From contig NZ_KQ960772.1 of NCBI RefSeq assembly GCF_001553345.1, positions 37,765 through 101,764 on the forward strand: a stretch of 64,000 nt of DNA. The letters are read 5' to 3'. Made by a program: the position numbers and the translations under genes. This document shows, one piece after another, positions 9,128-18,035 of this stretch (positions are counted from its first letter, which is position 1; every line of letters begins with the position of its first letter). The DNA is from Veillonella sp. DNF00869 (lineage in GTDB: Bacteria; Bacillota; Negativicutes; Veillonellales; Veillonellaceae). The notes beneath the pieces were generated by a model. It had not been told where the DNA came from and made no database searches. It saw nothing but the letters and a program-made list of their open reading frames with translations.

Positions 9128-9172
9128 AAAATAGAGGAAAGCTGATTAAGTATCAACTTTCCTCTATTTTTA
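9128..9172 (+). terminator. Terminator after PepSY gene 2
   Basis: Stem AAAATAGAGGAAAG with CTTTCCTCTATTTT and a T5 tail. Nearly the same hairpin follows the gene at 20315, another member of the TTCAT promoter set. Confidence 0.85.
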
Positions 9173-9287
9173 ATACGTTAAAGGTGTGTTTTTTTGATAA
9201 GGAAAAAGCGAGGGGTTTCTTTATTTAGAAAAAAGAAACGCCACTAGTGTTCCACACGTAACTGCGCTCCTTAGGAGGAATAGCATT

Positions 9288-9518
9288 TTAAAATGATCGT
9301 TTGCCTAGACTAGGGTGTTTACATGGTTTTAATGTATATCGGTCGATGATTCGGCACGCTTCGTCTAGGGTTAGGTCTTCTTTTGCAGGCCCTTGTTCGA
9401 ATATGCATCTAGGGTCGCTAGAACCAACCTCTCCTGCTGGTAGGTATAGGTATTCTTCGTTATGAGGGTCGCCAAAGATGTAGCCTGCTTGTAAGTGTTC
9501 TTTGTGGATACGGCTCAT
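9288..9518 (-). CDS. Small conserved-looking hypothetical protein
   Basis: 76 residues, not recognised. It starts MSRIHKEHLQAGYIFGD and holds the segment EEYLYLPAGEVGSSDPR plus two cysteines; no signal peptide or membrane span. Its ATG overlaps the stop of the upstream phosphoesterase by 4 bp (ATGA), which supports a real, translationally coupled last gene of the minus-strand operon. A possible weak terminator (GTTTCTTT/AAAGAAAC, 9215-9239) lies downstream. Confidence 0.6.
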   Translation of the reverse strand: MSRIHKEHLQAGYIFGDPHNEEYLYLPAGEVGSSDPRCIFEQGPAKEDLTLDEACRIIDRYTLKPCKHPSLGKRSF

Positions 9519-10231
9519 GGTATCTCCTTCATCATAAAATTAGCAGCATCTGCTGAGACTAAGTGTAATTGTGTATGCCCCCAATGAGAGGGTACTTTTT
9601 GGAAGGATGTTTTGTCGTGTAAATGACCAAATACACAGTGATCTACATGGTACTGTTCTAATAGGTCCGTAAATCCATTGGCATGATTTTCTAAGGTGGG
9701 TGGATAGTGCAGTAACAGTATGCGTGTTATCTGAGAAGGGTCATCACCACTTTTAGTAATAGCAGTTTCCATAGCATCTAGAGCTGCTTTAGTACGTATT
9801 AATTCCCGTTCATAGATATGGCGGTCATCTTCTTCTTTAAAGAAAGGATCTTGTGGATAGATATAGCCTTTCGTGCCACCGAAAGCGATGCCATTGTGAT
9901 ACAAACCTCTACCTTGCAAGAAGGTGATACGCCCTTCCATAAGAGTATTCATTTTTTGCAGGCTTGTCCACCAATAATCGTGATTGCCACGAATCATAAA
10001 CTTTTTCCCAGGCAGGGTTGCAATGGTATCTAGATCTACCTTTGCATCACTAAGGCGCATAGCCCAAGACATATCACCTACTAGAAAGACTAGATCATCA
10101 GGCTCTATATGTTCTCGCCAGTGTGCTTGGATACGTTCCCAGTGGTTATCCCAGTGTGGACCGAAGATGGTCATAGGTTTTGTTGGTGGTTGCCCAGATA
10201 GGTGTAAATCGCCAATGGCAAAAACTTTCAT
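9515..10231 (-). CDS. Calcineurin-like metallophosphoesterase
   Basis: 238 residues, cytoplasmic. All metal-binding blocks of the family are present in order: GDLHLSG near the N-terminus, GDMSWAM, GNHDYWW, a histidine in LLLHYPPT, and GHLHDKT near the C-terminus. The substrate is unknown. Middle gene of a three-gene minus-strand operon: its start codon overlaps the preceding DUF4931 stop and its stop overlaps the next start. Confidence 0.87.
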   Translation of the reverse strand: MKVFAIGDLHLSGQPPTKPMTIFGPHWDNHWERIQAHWREHIEPDDLVFLVGDMSWAMRLSDAKVDLDTIATLPGKKFMIRGNHDYWWTSLQKMNTLMEGRITFLQGRGLYHNGIAFGGTKGYIYPQDPFFKEEDDRHIYERELIRTKAALDAMETAITKSGDDPSQITRILLLHYPPTLENHANGFTDLLEQYHVDHCVFGHLHDKTSFQKVPSHWGHTQLHLVSADAANFMMKEIP

Positions 10232-11013
10232 TAAACCTCCAAAGAATTGTGTAAATATGACTGTATATGACGGATGACCTCTAAGGCGCGTGTTTCATGA
10301 CACACTTGTGGAATTCCATAACCGATGAAAAGTGGTGATGTTATATAGCGTGGCACAATTTTTAGATAGTGATAACCGTCATTTATATCGTAGAAAAATA
10401 GATTATAAGATTTTACATATTTAGAAAATCCTTCTAATACATAGCGTAAGGTACGTTGTAAATACTTGGCTAATATGGATGTATCTAATTGGGGATCAAA
10501 CCGCATATTAAATTCAAAGAATCCATGGATAGGATGATTGGATAAGGTTATACGAAGACCATCCTCTTCATAGATGATCCATCCCTTAAAATGTTCTCTG
10601 TGAATATCTTCACGGTAATCATAGTCCTCTAGGCCAATGATTTGGCTGTGAGGGTGATAAATAGAGCCTCCAGACATGGGGCCGTAATTTTTAAAGAATA
10701 AGACGGAGGTAAAACGAGGGTCGGATTTTACCTCTTCCCATTTCATTCTCCCAAACTCTAAAATATGGACCGCATCTAACAAGGGCAATTTAGAATATTC
10801 TGTATGCACATGGGGTGGAGTTTCGATGATAACTGTAGGCCATGTGTGTTTTAATACAGGGTATTTATTCATGAGCCAAATGATGGACCCAGATGTATCT
10901 AGTATATCGGTTAATTGCGAGGGTTCGCAAAATGGGCAGTGCCCGTCGCGATTGTACATGCTGTTGGGCTTTGTTTGTCCCAGAGCAATATCAAAAATTA
11001 ATGGTTCTTTCAT
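10231..11013 (-). CDS. DUF4931 protein, GalT/HIT-like
   Basis: 260 residues. A CPFC motif near residue 28 could bind zinc. The segment SGGSIYHPHSQIIG resembles the HPHxQ active-site motif of galactose-1-phosphate uridylyltransferases (HIT superfamily). A nucleotidyl-transfer or nucleotide-phosphate hydrolysis reaction is therefore plausible, but the substrate is unknown. First gene of the minus-strand operon with the phosphoesterase and the 76-residue protein; divergent from the Nudix gene at 11104. Confidence 0.75.
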   Translation of the reverse strand: MKEPLIFDIALGQTKPNSMYNRDGHCPFCEPSQLTDILDTSGSIIWLMNKYPVLKHTWPTVIIETPPHVHTEYSKLPLLDAVHILEFGRMKWEEVKSDPRFTSVLFFKNYGPMSGGSIYHPHSQIIGLEDYDYREDIHREHFKGWIIYEEDGLRITLSNHPIHGFFEFNMRFDPQLDTSILAKYLQRTLRYVLEGFSKYVKSYNLFFYDINDGYHYLKIVPRYITSPLFIGYGIPQVCHETRALEVIRHIQSYLHNSLEV

Positions 11014-11103
11014 AGTTCACCTCACTATTACTATAGTATCATAGGGGGCGAGGTTTATGAAAGTGTGAAACATGATATAATAAAAAAAGAATAGGAGGAA
11101 CTA

Positions 11104-11631
11104 ATGAGACCTACAACATTATGTTTTCCAAAACGGGAGAATTTATTTTTATTAGGACGTAAAAAACGCGGCTTTGGAGCCGGCTATTATAATGGATTTG
11201 GTGGTAAAATTGAGGATGGTGAAAGTTTCCGTGCTTGCGCCGTGCGAGAAGTCTTCGAAGAAGTATCCTTACTGGTGAAAGAAGAGGACCTACAGGCAGT
11301 GGCGCTATTGGACTTTCAGTTTCCTTACTCACCGGAGTTGAGCCATATTAGTTATGTATATATGGTAGAACAATTTCAAGGCATTCCTTTGGAATCAGAA
11401 GAGATGGAGCCTCATTGGTTTACGTTGGAGAACACTCCCTTTGACCATATGTGGGCTGGTGATGAAGAGTGGATTCCACGGGTTTGGCGTGGCGAGAAGT
11501 TGAAAGGTATCATTACTTTCAAAGAAGATAATAGTACGATAGAATCCATGCAATTTATAACTGTAGAAAAGGTGCTAGAAAGCGACGATGTAGACCGTAT
11601 GACGGCTTGGATATATGAGGGCATGAAGTGA
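11104..11631 (+). CDS. Nudix hydrolase, probable 8-oxo-dGTP diphosphatase
   Basis: 175 residues. The Nudix box spans about residues 34-56 (GKIEDGE, then REVFEE); the usual glycine after REVFEE is replaced. GFGGKIEDGES resembles MTH1-type 8-oxo-purine nucleotide diphosphatases. The stop overlaps the mutY start, so the pair would cover both sides of oxidised-guanine defence: cleaning the nucleotide pool and removing A mispaired with 8-oxoG. AGGAGGAACT precedes the ATG. Confidence 0.85.
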   Translation: MRPTTLCFPKRENLFLLGRKKRGFGAGYYNGFGGKIEDGESFRACAVREVFEEVSLLVKEEDLQAVALLDFQFPYSPELSHISYVYMVEQFQGIPLESEEMEPHWFTLENTPFDHMWAGDEEWIPRVWRGEKLKGIITFKEDNSTIESMQFITVEKVLESDDVDRMTAWIYEGMK

Positions 11632-12770
11632 AACAAGTAGAACAGCAAAGCCAAGTGGCATGGACGAGACATTTATTAGATTGGTATGATGTGCATAAGC
11701 GTGATTTGCCTTGGCGTGAAAGTAAAGACCCCTATCGGATTTGGGTGTCGGAAGTGATGTCTCAACAAACTCGAATTGAGGCCATGCGTCCTTATTTTGA
11801 AAACTGGGTAATACAATTTCCAACACTTGAAAGTTTAGCTAGTGCCGAAGAAGATACGGTGGTTCGGGCATGGCAAGGTTTGGGGTATTATTCTAGGGCT
11901 CGTAATTTGCATCAAGGTGTGAAAGAAGTGGTAGAAACCTATGGGGGACAAGTACCGAGATCGCGGAAGGAAATGGAATCTTTAAAAGGCGTAGGCTCCT
12001 ATACAGCTGGGGCAGTGCTCTCCATTGCGTATAACCTTCGTGAACCTGCTGTCGATGGGAATGTACTTCGTGTCTATGCTCGCCTATACAATATCCATGA
12101 AGATATTTTAGGGGTCGTAGGGAAAAAAGTGATTACTTCCTTGGTAGAGGATACTATGCCCTACGATCGACCAGGCGACTTCAACGAAGCCCTTATGGAC
12201 TTTGGGGCATCTATTTGCATTCCTAAAACACCTCGTTGTGAGGCCTGTCCGTTAGTACAGGATTGTGCAGCAAAAGCAGTAGGAACAGAGCAACAGTTAC
12301 CTATACGGATTAAGAAAACAAAGGTACAATCTGTCCAATTATACGTAGGGATTATTTCTACAGTAGATGGGTACTACCTATTGCATCGAAGACCCAAAGA
12401 AGGATTGCTGCAGAATATGTGGGAGTTTCCCAGCGTAGAAGGTGGCACAGCAGAGAGTCGCAAAGTAGAATTAATTGAGGGGTTACAATCCATTGGGGTT
12501 ACCGTCACTATGGAACGACCTATGGCAAAGGAAGTAACCCATATTTTTAGCCATCGCAAATGGACGATGAAAGGCTACCGAGGAGAAGCTACAGAGGTGG
12601 CAATAGATTCGTCGAATACAATTATGCTAGAAGGTGATGAAGCGGTGCAACAAGCTGTAGCAGAAGGTCAGATTATTCCTCTGAAGGAGGATTGGATTCT
12701 CTGTCGTAAAGAGGCCTTTCACGTCTTACCTTGGGCAGGGCCTCATGGCAAGTTCATTGATCTTTGTTAA
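11628..12770 (+). CDS. mutY: A/G-specific adenine glycosylase MutY
   Basis: 380 residues from a GTG start overlapping the Nudix stop (GTGA). The HhH-GPD glycosylase domain has the catalytic Glu in SEVMSQQT (E42) and the Asp in AVDGNVLR (D143). The [4Fe-4S] cluster cysteines are C197, C204, C207 and C213. A C-terminal Nudix-like 8-oxoG recognition domain follows from about residue 235 (LLHRRPKEGLLQNMWEFP). It excises adenine opposite 8-oxoguanine in base excision repair. Confidence 0.94.
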   Translation: MKQVEQQSQVAWTRHLLDWYDVHKRDLPWRESKDPYRIWVSEVMSQQTRIEAMRPYFENWVIQFPTLESLASAEEDTVVRAWQGLGYYSRARNLHQGVKEVVETYGGQVPRSRKEMESLKGVGSYTAGAVLSIAYNLREPAVDGNVLRVYARLYNIHEDILGVVGKKVITSLVEDTMPYDRPGDFNEALMDFGASICIPKTPRCEACPLVQDCAAKAVGTEQQLPIRIKKTKVQSVQLYVGIISTVDGYYLLHRRPKEGLLQNMWEFPSVEGGTAESRKVELIEGLQSIGVTVTMERPMAKEVTHIFSHRKWTMKGYRGEATEVAIDSSNTIMLEGDEAVQQAVAEGQIIPLKEDWILCRKEAFHVLPWAGPHGKFIDLC

Positions 12771-12792
12771 TCTATACCGAGGAGTGATATAG

Positions 12793-13968
12793 ATGAGAAT
12801 ATATATATTGATGGGAATCTTAGTACTTGGAATGGCTCTTTTTGGAACTATGACAGGATACTGGGTAACCTTATTTAGAAATAGTTCGAAACGAAAGGGC
12901 CTAATCTATGGTGGTGTACTGGGGTTAGCCCTTGCAGTAGGAACGATTGTCCTACAACGCCTTATGTACAGCATCCATGGTGGTATGATGATGGATCTAG
13001 TACGCCCGGTCCTAATCGGACTGAATGGATTAGTCGTAGCACTGTTCAGCACCTTTGCAGTATTGACGATCTTCGGTGTATTCTACGGACTTATGCGTTT
13101 AGGGGCTCGCTCTGACAGCGGAGATAGCCATATCGACGAATCACGGAGGAATTTCTTTAAACGTACTGCTGTGGTGGTACCTGCTGTAGTAGGTGTCACA
13201 GGATCAGTAGCGGCCTTTCAAGGGAATGGTGAACTGCAACTACGCAAGATACAGTTGGCTTTGAAAGATAGACCAGAGGTGTTGAAAGGATATAAAATTG
13301 GGCAACTTAGCGATGTTCATATAGGCCCTTTCATCGGCATGGACAAACTGAAAGAAATGGTAGATGCCATTGCTAGTGAACACCCGAATCGACTGGTTAT
13401 CACTGGAGATTTAATCGATGATTTGGGGTATCTTGATGAAGTGGCAGATTATCTAGATAGCCGTGTACAAGATTTTCCTGATGGCATTGATTATATTTTA
13501 GGGAATCACGAATACCGCGTCGATGTAGAGCGTGTGTGGAAGCGGTTCCACCAAACGAAGATGCACATGTATCGTAACAGTCATCAACAGATATTAGGTG
13601 GACCTCGCCCTGTGTATTTAGTGGGCATGGATTACCACTTTAAAGACGATGTGCAAGAGGAAAATGTGCGCTTGTTGGACAAAGCCATGAAAGGTATGCC
13701 CGACAATGCATATCCTATCTTGTTGGCGCACCATCCGAACTATATCCCTGAAGCATTCCGTAGACATATCCCATTAACCTTATCTGGACATACCCATGGA
13801 GGACAGATTAATCTATGGGGCGTGAACCTAGTGCCGGTGTATAAGCCGTATTGGAAAGGACTCTACGAAGAACAAGGATTATTTGCCTATGTAAGCCGAG
13901 GGTCGGGACATTGGTTCCCTGTGCGGTTGAACTGTGCTAGAGAAGTGACCGTGTTTACTGTTTTATAA
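12793..13968 (+). CDS. Membrane-anchored metallophosphoesterase (YkuE-like)
   Basis: 391 residues. The first 110 residues contain about three hydrophobic spans; SRRNFFKRTAVVV (about 117-129) then looks like a twin-arginine-type motif before another hydrophobic stretch. The catalytic part follows: QLSDVHIGP, GDLIDD, GNHEYR, LLAHHPNY and SGHTHGGQ. This order matches YkuE-type phosphoesterases acting on the outer face of the membrane, some on lipid substrates. Twelve-bp gap after a GAGGAGTG site; it may belong to the mutY transcription unit. Confidence 0.83.
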   Translation: MRIYILMGILVLGMALFGTMTGYWVTLFRNSSKRKGLIYGGVLGLALAVGTIVLQRLMYSIHGGMMMDLVRPVLIGLNGLVVALFSTFAVLTIFGVFYGLMRLGARSDSGDSHIDESRRNFFKRTAVVVPAVVGVTGSVAAFQGNGELQLRKIQLALKDRPEVLKGYKIGQLSDVHIGPFIGMDKLKEMVDAIASEHPNRLVITGDLIDDLGYLDEVADYLDSRVQDFPDGIDYILGNHEYRVDVERVWKRFHQTKMHMYRNSHQQILGGPRPVYLVGMDYHFKDDVQEENVRLLDKAMKGMPDNAYPILLAHHPNYIPEAFRRHIPLTLSGHTHGGQINLWGVNLVPVYKPYWKGLYEEQGLFAYVSRGSGHWFPVRLNCAREVTVFTVL

Positions 13969-14087
13969 AGATCTGGATATCTTATTTATGTTGTAAAATT
14001 GATTAGTTAATATTTTGCAATACGTAAAATTTTGTTATACTATAGATGTTACCTCCCCAATACTGGTGACAGGAAGGGGGTGCACCG

Positions 14088-14183
14088 ATGGATTTGTTAA
14101 TCAACGTAACAGTCTCTGTTGTGGCAGGGGTAATTAGTTATTATCTTTGCAAATGGCTAGACAAGAGATTTAAAGGTAACTAG
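14088..14183 (+). CDS. Fst/par-like type I toxin peptide (31 aa)
   Basis: Thirty-one residues: a hydrophobic span (INVTVSVVAGVISYYL) followed by KWLDKRFKGN, the hydrophobic-then-basic layout with a WL-KR segment of Fst-family membrane toxins. AGGAAGGGGG precedes the ATG; an extended -10 promoter (TGTTATACT) lies at about 14033-14041. Within 70 bp downstream are a strong bidirectional terminator and a direct repeat of the start-codon region, transcribed on the other strand: the hallmarks of a par-type toxin/antisense-RNA locus. Assigned from architecture, not from a database match. Confidence 0.72.
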   Translation: MDLLINVTVSVVAGVISYYLCKWLDKRFKGN

Positions 14184-14215
14184 CCTCATATAGAGGTCGC
14201 TCTCTATAAAAAGCA

Positions 14216-14245
14216 GAACCCCCACAGCTGGAACTGTGGGGGTTC
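14216..14245. terminator. Bidirectional terminator shared by toxin mRNA and antisense RNA
   Basis: Perfect 12-bp stem GAACCCCCACAG/CTGTGGGGGTTC with a 6-nt loop. The minus-strand direction has a clear T run (the plus strand reads TAAAAAGCA just before the stem). In par loci this stem-loop is also where the two RNAs first pair. Confidence 0.85.
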
Positions 14246-14251
14246 GTTGTC

Positions 14252-14271
14252 CCGATGGACTTAATCAACGT
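14252..14271 (+). repeat. Downstream copy of toxin start-region direct repeats
   Basis: CCGATGGA (14252-14259) and TTAATCAACGT (14261-14271) repeat, in the same orientation, CCGATGGA (14085-14092, containing the toxin ATG) and TTAATCAACGT (14097-14107). These correspond in position to DRb/DRa of par loci. Confidence 0.8.
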
Positions 14272-14381
14272 TTATATCCATAGTATATCACACCTATAGA
14301 AGCTTGTCATCTATATGATAGGAATTTAGGTGCAATAAAAAAGTTGAAAATAATATATTTACATCCAAATAAACAATACCC

Positions 14382-14405
14382 ATTATCATAAATATAAATG
14401 ATAAT
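14382..14405. promoter_or_regulatory. Palindrome upstream of the metal transporter operon
   Basis: ATTATCAT and ATGATAAT form a perfect 8-bp inverted repeat around an 8-nt AT centre, about 160 bp before the substrate-binding protein gene. It resembles metalloregulator half-sites (Fur/DtxR-type), but no exact known consensus is matched. Confidence 0.5.
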
Positions 14406-14567
14406 AAAGGTAATAGCTAATTCTTTCGATCTTTGAAAGATATAATTAAAAATTTATATTGAGAAATAGTATCAGTTGTGATATAGTATAGCTAAGTAAG
14501 ACTCATGGAATTTTTAATTTAGGGATAGTACGGGACATCCCACATGTTTAGTAAGGGAGGAAAGACC

Positions 14568-15509
14568 ATGAAAGAATTTAAATTATGGCGGTTGTTCATT
14601 GTGTTTGCCGTTTGTATTATGGCTATTGCAGGCTGTGGAAAGCAAGCGGATACGGTACAAGATAGTAAGCCATTACAAGTGGTAACTACTACAACAATGA
14701 TTACAGATTTAGTACAAAAAATTGGTGGTGACCATGTAACAGTACAAGGATTGATGGGGGCTGGGGTAGACCCACATTTATACCAAGCTAGTGCAGGTGA
14801 TGTATCTACTTTACAAAAAGGCGATATAATCTTCTTGAATGGTATCCATTTAGAAGGTAAAATGGGCCAAGTATTCCAAGAATTAAAAAAATCCAACAAA
14901 ACAGTAGTGGAAGTGTCTAAAGATATGGATCCATCCACATTGTTAGCTTTTGAAGAAGAAGGTCCAGATGCAAAAGACCCTCATATTTGGTTCGATGTAC
15001 AAAACTGGAAATTAGCAGCCAAAGTAGTAAAAGACACATTAGTAGCAAAAGATCCAAAACATGAAAAAGACTATGTGGCTAATTACGAAGCATACATGAA
15101 AGAATTAGATGCAGCCGATCAATATATTAAGGATAGAACGAAAGAAATTCCTGAACAATCTCGTGTATTAGTCACTGCTCATGATGCATTCCATTACTTT
15201 GCTCGTGCTTATGGCTTTGAAGTAAAAGGCTTGCAAGGTGTGAGCACAGCTACAGAAGCGGGCACAAAAGATATGAACGACTTAGTACAATTTATTGTAG
15301 ACCACAAAATCAAAGCTATCTTCGTAGAATCTTCTGTTCCTCATAAAACAATCGAAGCTGTACAAGAAGCATGTAAAGCTAAAGGTTGGGACGTAGCTAT
15401 CGGCGGTGAATTATACTCCGACTCCTTAGGTTCTCCTAACACAGAAGGCGGCACTTACATTGGCATGGTCAAAGCCAACATCGATACCATTGTAGGCGCT
15501 CTTAAATGA
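14568..15509 (+). CDS. Mn/Zn-type ABC transporter substrate-binding lipoprotein
   Basis: 313 residues from ATG 14568 (GGGAGG 7 nt upstream). Lipoprotein signal peptide with AIAGC lipobox. Cluster A-I metal-binding protein: histidines in GVDPHLYQ and KDPHIWFD, acidic residue in GVSTATEAGT, and final aspartate in GGELYSDSLG. A carboxylate at the third position favours the PsaA/SitA manganese/iron group over ZnuA, but this is not decisive; no His-rich zinc loop is present. Its stop overlaps the ATPase start, and four genes form one operon. Confidence 0.85.
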   Translation: MKEFKLWRLFIVFAVCIMAIAGCGKQADTVQDSKPLQVVTTTTMITDLVQKIGGDHVTVQGLMGAGVDPHLYQASAGDVSTLQKGDIIFLNGIHLEGKMGQVFQELKKSNKTVVEVSKDMDPSTLLAFEEEGPDAKDPHIWFDVQNWKLAAKVVKDTLVAKDPKHEKDYVANYEAYMKELDAADQYIKDRTKEIPEQSRVLVTAHDAFHYFARAYGFEVKGLQGVSTATEAGTKDMNDLVQFIVDHKIKAIFVESSVPHKTIEAVQEACKAKGWDVAIGGELYSDSLGSPNTEGGTYIGMVKANIDTIVGALK

Positions 15510-16255
15510 TGAGTGACAGCAAGTGTATTTTGAAAGTGAATCATCTTTCAGTAGCCTATGATGATACGGTGGTGCTGAAAGATGTATTCTTTCAGATTGA
15601 ACAAGGAACGATGACGGCCATAGTTGGTCCTAATGGTGCCGGCAAATCAACCTTGGTGAAAGCCATGTTAGGACTTGTGCCATTAGTAGAAGGAACGATT
15701 GAGTTAACATTAGATGCTAAAACAGTTTCTGCTTATGGAGGCGTGAAAACGAATAGTATTTATAACCATATTGCCTACGTACCACAAACCTCAGCAGTAG
15801 ATTGGGATTATCCCATTACGGTGTTTGAGGTGGTATTGATGGGCACCTACCGTAGACTAGGTTGGTTTACACGCCCAGGGAAACGTGAACGAGATGAGGC
15901 GACAAAAGCCTTGCAAACGGTAGGCATGTTAGACTATGCACAGCGGTCTATCTCACAATTGTCAGGAGGACAGCAACAGCGTGTATTTCTAGCTCGTGCC
16001 TTGGTGGAAAATCAAGATGTGTATATACTAGATGAGCCTTTCAAGGGTATCGATAAGACGACAGAGGCGGTACTCGTAAAGATTATGAAAGACATGCAAG
16101 CAGCAGGAAAAACATTGCTAATCGTACATCATAATTTGCAAACTTTGGAAGCTTATTTTGATCAAGTTCTCTGCGTGAATCGTAGATTGGTGGGCATGGG
16201 GCCGGTTCGAGATATAGTGGGATCCCCTATCCTAGATGAGACATATTCATACTAG
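15506..16255 (+). CDS. Metal ABC transporter ATP-binding protein
   Basis: 249 residues. Walker A GPNGAGKST, Q-loop in PQTSAVDWDYP, signature LSGGQQQR, Walker B YILDEPFKGID, H-loop HHN. The VDWDYPITVFEVVLMG stretch is typical of the manganese/zinc importer ATPases (SitB/MntB-like). ATG 15506 overlaps the previous TGA; ATG 15509 is an alternative. Confidence 0.9.
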   Translation: MMSDSKCILKVNHLSVAYDDTVVLKDVFFQIEQGTMTAIVGPNGAGKSTLVKAMLGLVPLVEGTIELTLDAKTVSAYGGVKTNSIYNHIAYVPQTSAVDWDYPITVFEVVLMGTYRRLGWFTRPGKRERDEATKALQTVGMLDYAQRSISQLSGGQQQRVFLARALVENQDVYILDEPFKGIDKTTEAVLVKIMKDMQAAGKTLLIVHHNLQTLEAYFDQVLCVNRRLVGMGPVRDIVGSPILDETYSY

Positions 16256-16263
16256 GAGGCACC

Positions 16264-17112
16264 ATGGAATTATTACAACAATATACATTTCAAATCGTAG
16301 CACTGGGGACGGTGATGTTAGGCTTGGTATGTGGCGTCATAGGAACCTTTGCAGTATTGCGTCAAGAAAGCTTACTAGGTGATGGCGTAGCCCATTCCAC
16401 ACTACCTGGGGTAGTGGCAGGATTTCTTCTAACAGGTGTGAAAGACACCACAGTGCTATTACTAGGTGCGATTTGCACGGCCTGTTTGTCAGAATGGATT
16501 ATGTATAAAACATCCCAAAAAGGAGTTCGTTTTGATGCAGCCTTAGCTACGATTTTAGCAACCTTCTTTGGATTTGGTACAGTGTTATTAACGCGAGTAC
16601 AGTCTATGGAAAATGCTGGACAGGCAGGTCTGAATACGTTTATCTTTGGACAAGCTGTAACCATGATGCAAAGTGACATTTGGGTGATGGCCATTTGTGG
16701 AACCTGCATTGTAGGTGGGGTTATTGTACTTTGGAAAGAATTGAGTCTTACCGTATTTGACCCTATTGAGGCGCAGTTGATGGGTATCCCTGTGTCAAAG
16801 GTACGATTTTTTTATCGAGCGGCGCTCGTAGTGACTATTGTGATAGGCATACGGACGGTAGGTGTTATTTTAATTAGCTCCTTGCTGATTGGTCCAGCCA
16901 TGATTGGTCGCCAGTGGACTCATTCCTTGCGGACCTTGGTAATTATTGCTGCCATTAGTGGTAGTGTAGTCGCCTTTATGGGAACTTTTGTGAGCGCCTT
17001 ATGGGGCAATCTTCCTACGGGCCCTATTATCATCATTGTCATGACTGGTATGATTTTATTAAGTTTAGTATTGGCTAATGGTAAACGCCTCATGAGGAGG
17101 TGTTTTGGATGA
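16264..17112 (+). CDS. Metal ABC transporter permease 1
   Basis: 282 residues, about eight hydrophobic spans, ABC-3 family (SitC/ZnuB-like). The segment LRQESLLGDGVAHSTLPG and the later DPIEAQLMGIPV, which contacts the ATPase, are family landmarks. AGGAGGCACC precedes the ATG. Its stop overlaps the next gene start by 4 bp. Confidence 0.88.
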   Translation: MELLQQYTFQIVALGTVMLGLVCGVIGTFAVLRQESLLGDGVAHSTLPGVVAGFLLTGVKDTTVLLLGAICTACLSEWIMYKTSQKGVRFDAALATILATFFGFGTVLLTRVQSMENAGQAGLNTFIFGQAVTMMQSDIWVMAICGTCIVGGVIVLWKELSLTVFDPIEAQLMGIPVSKVRFFYRAALVVTIVIGIRTVGVILISSLLIGPAMIGRQWTHSLRTLVIIAAISGSVVAFMGTFVSALWGNLPTGPIIIIVMTGMILLSLVLANGKRLMRRCFG

Positions 17113-17954
17113 GTCATATCTTAGAAATTTGGGGTATCGCCACAGTGACAGGTATCAGCTGTAGCCTTATAGGTACATTCTTGGTGTTGCGTCGTTTATC
17201 TATGATGGTGGATGCCATTACGCATACTGTTTTTTTAGGCATTGTATTAGCCTTTTTGGTGACAAAAGATTTGAACTCGCCTTGGCTTATCATTGGTGCT
17301 ACCGCTATGGGGGTAGGGACGGTGTATGCCGTAGAGTGGATGCAACGGCGTCGTTATATTAGACCAGATGCAGCTATCGGTATTGTGTTTCCCTTCTTAT
17401 TTGCCTTAGCCATTGTGTTAGTTACCTTATTTGGTAAACACATACATCTCGATGTAGATACGGCGATTTTAGGCGATTTAGCCTTTGCCACATTTCAACG
17501 CTTCACCGTAGATGCCTATGACTTAGGACCTATGTTGTTATGGATTGCCATTCTGGTATGCCTTATCAATGCGGTATGTATTGCGCTGTTTAAGAAAGAA
17601 TTAATCCTTACCACCTTTGATCCTGTGTGTGCTAAGATATATCAAGCGATGCCTATGGCAGTGTCCTATGGACTGATGACGTTAACCTCTTTAACTACAG
17701 TGGCATCCTTCCAAACAGTAGGAGCTATCTTGGTAACGGGTTGTATGATTGGGCCACCAGCGACAGCATTTATGCTAGCTCGTTCTGTGAAAGCAATGAT
17801 TTTGATCAGTGCGTGTATATCTACTATAGCGGCAACCATTGGAGTGGCATTAGCCTTCCTGTGGGATGTATCCATTGGTGGTATGATTGCCACAGTCATC
17901 GGATGTATCTATGGACTGGTGTGGATCTATAAATATGGTAGAAACAATGGATAA
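17109..17954 (+). CDS. Metal ABC transporter permease 2
   Basis: 281 residues from ATG 17109, preceded by GAGGAGG at 17094-17100; a GTG at 17100 lies inside that site and is unlikely. ABC-3 family permease (SitD-like) with LRRLSMMVDAITHTVFLG near the N-terminus and DPVCAKIYQAMP. Two different permeases plus one ATPase and one lipoprotein match the SitABCD arrangement. Confidence 0.88.
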   Translation: MSHILEIWGIATVTGISCSLIGTFLVLRRLSMMVDAITHTVFLGIVLAFLVTKDLNSPWLIIGATAMGVGTVYAVEWMQRRRYIRPDAAIGIVFPFLFALAIVLVTLFGKHIHLDVDTAILGDLAFATFQRFTVDAYDLGPMLLWIAILVCLINAVCIALFKKELILTTFDPVCAKIYQAMPMAVSYGLMTLTSLTTVASFQTVGAILVTGCMIGPPATAFMLARSVKAMILISACISTIAATIGVALAFLWDVSIGGMIATVIGCIYGLVWIYKYGRNNG

Positions 17955-17982
17955 TAGTATCATTGTATTTCTTTAGCAAAAT

Positions 17983-18018
17983 AAAAGAGGCTGCAACCAT
18001 AGGGTTGCAGCCTCTTTT
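17983..18018. terminator. Bidirectional terminator between metal transporter and OPT gene
   Basis: Sixteen-bp perfect stem AAAAGAGGCTGCAACC/GGTTGCAGCCTCTTTT with a 4-nt loop, serving both converging genes. Confidence 0.92.
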
Positions 18019-18035
18019 GTGATATGTGTAGTGTT

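Larger units (their letters stand above)
14205..14275 (-). ncRNA. Candidate antisense antitoxin RNA of the par-like locus
   Basis: A minus-strand promoter is visible: -35 ATGACA (complement of 14305-14310), 17-bp spacer, -10 TATACT (complement of 14282-14287), predicting a start near 14275. The RNA would run left through the complement of the 14252-14271 repeat and stop at the shared hairpin, about 70 nt in all. Because the repeat copies the toxin start region, the RNA would pair with the toxin ribosome-binding/start area. Confidence 0.65.
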
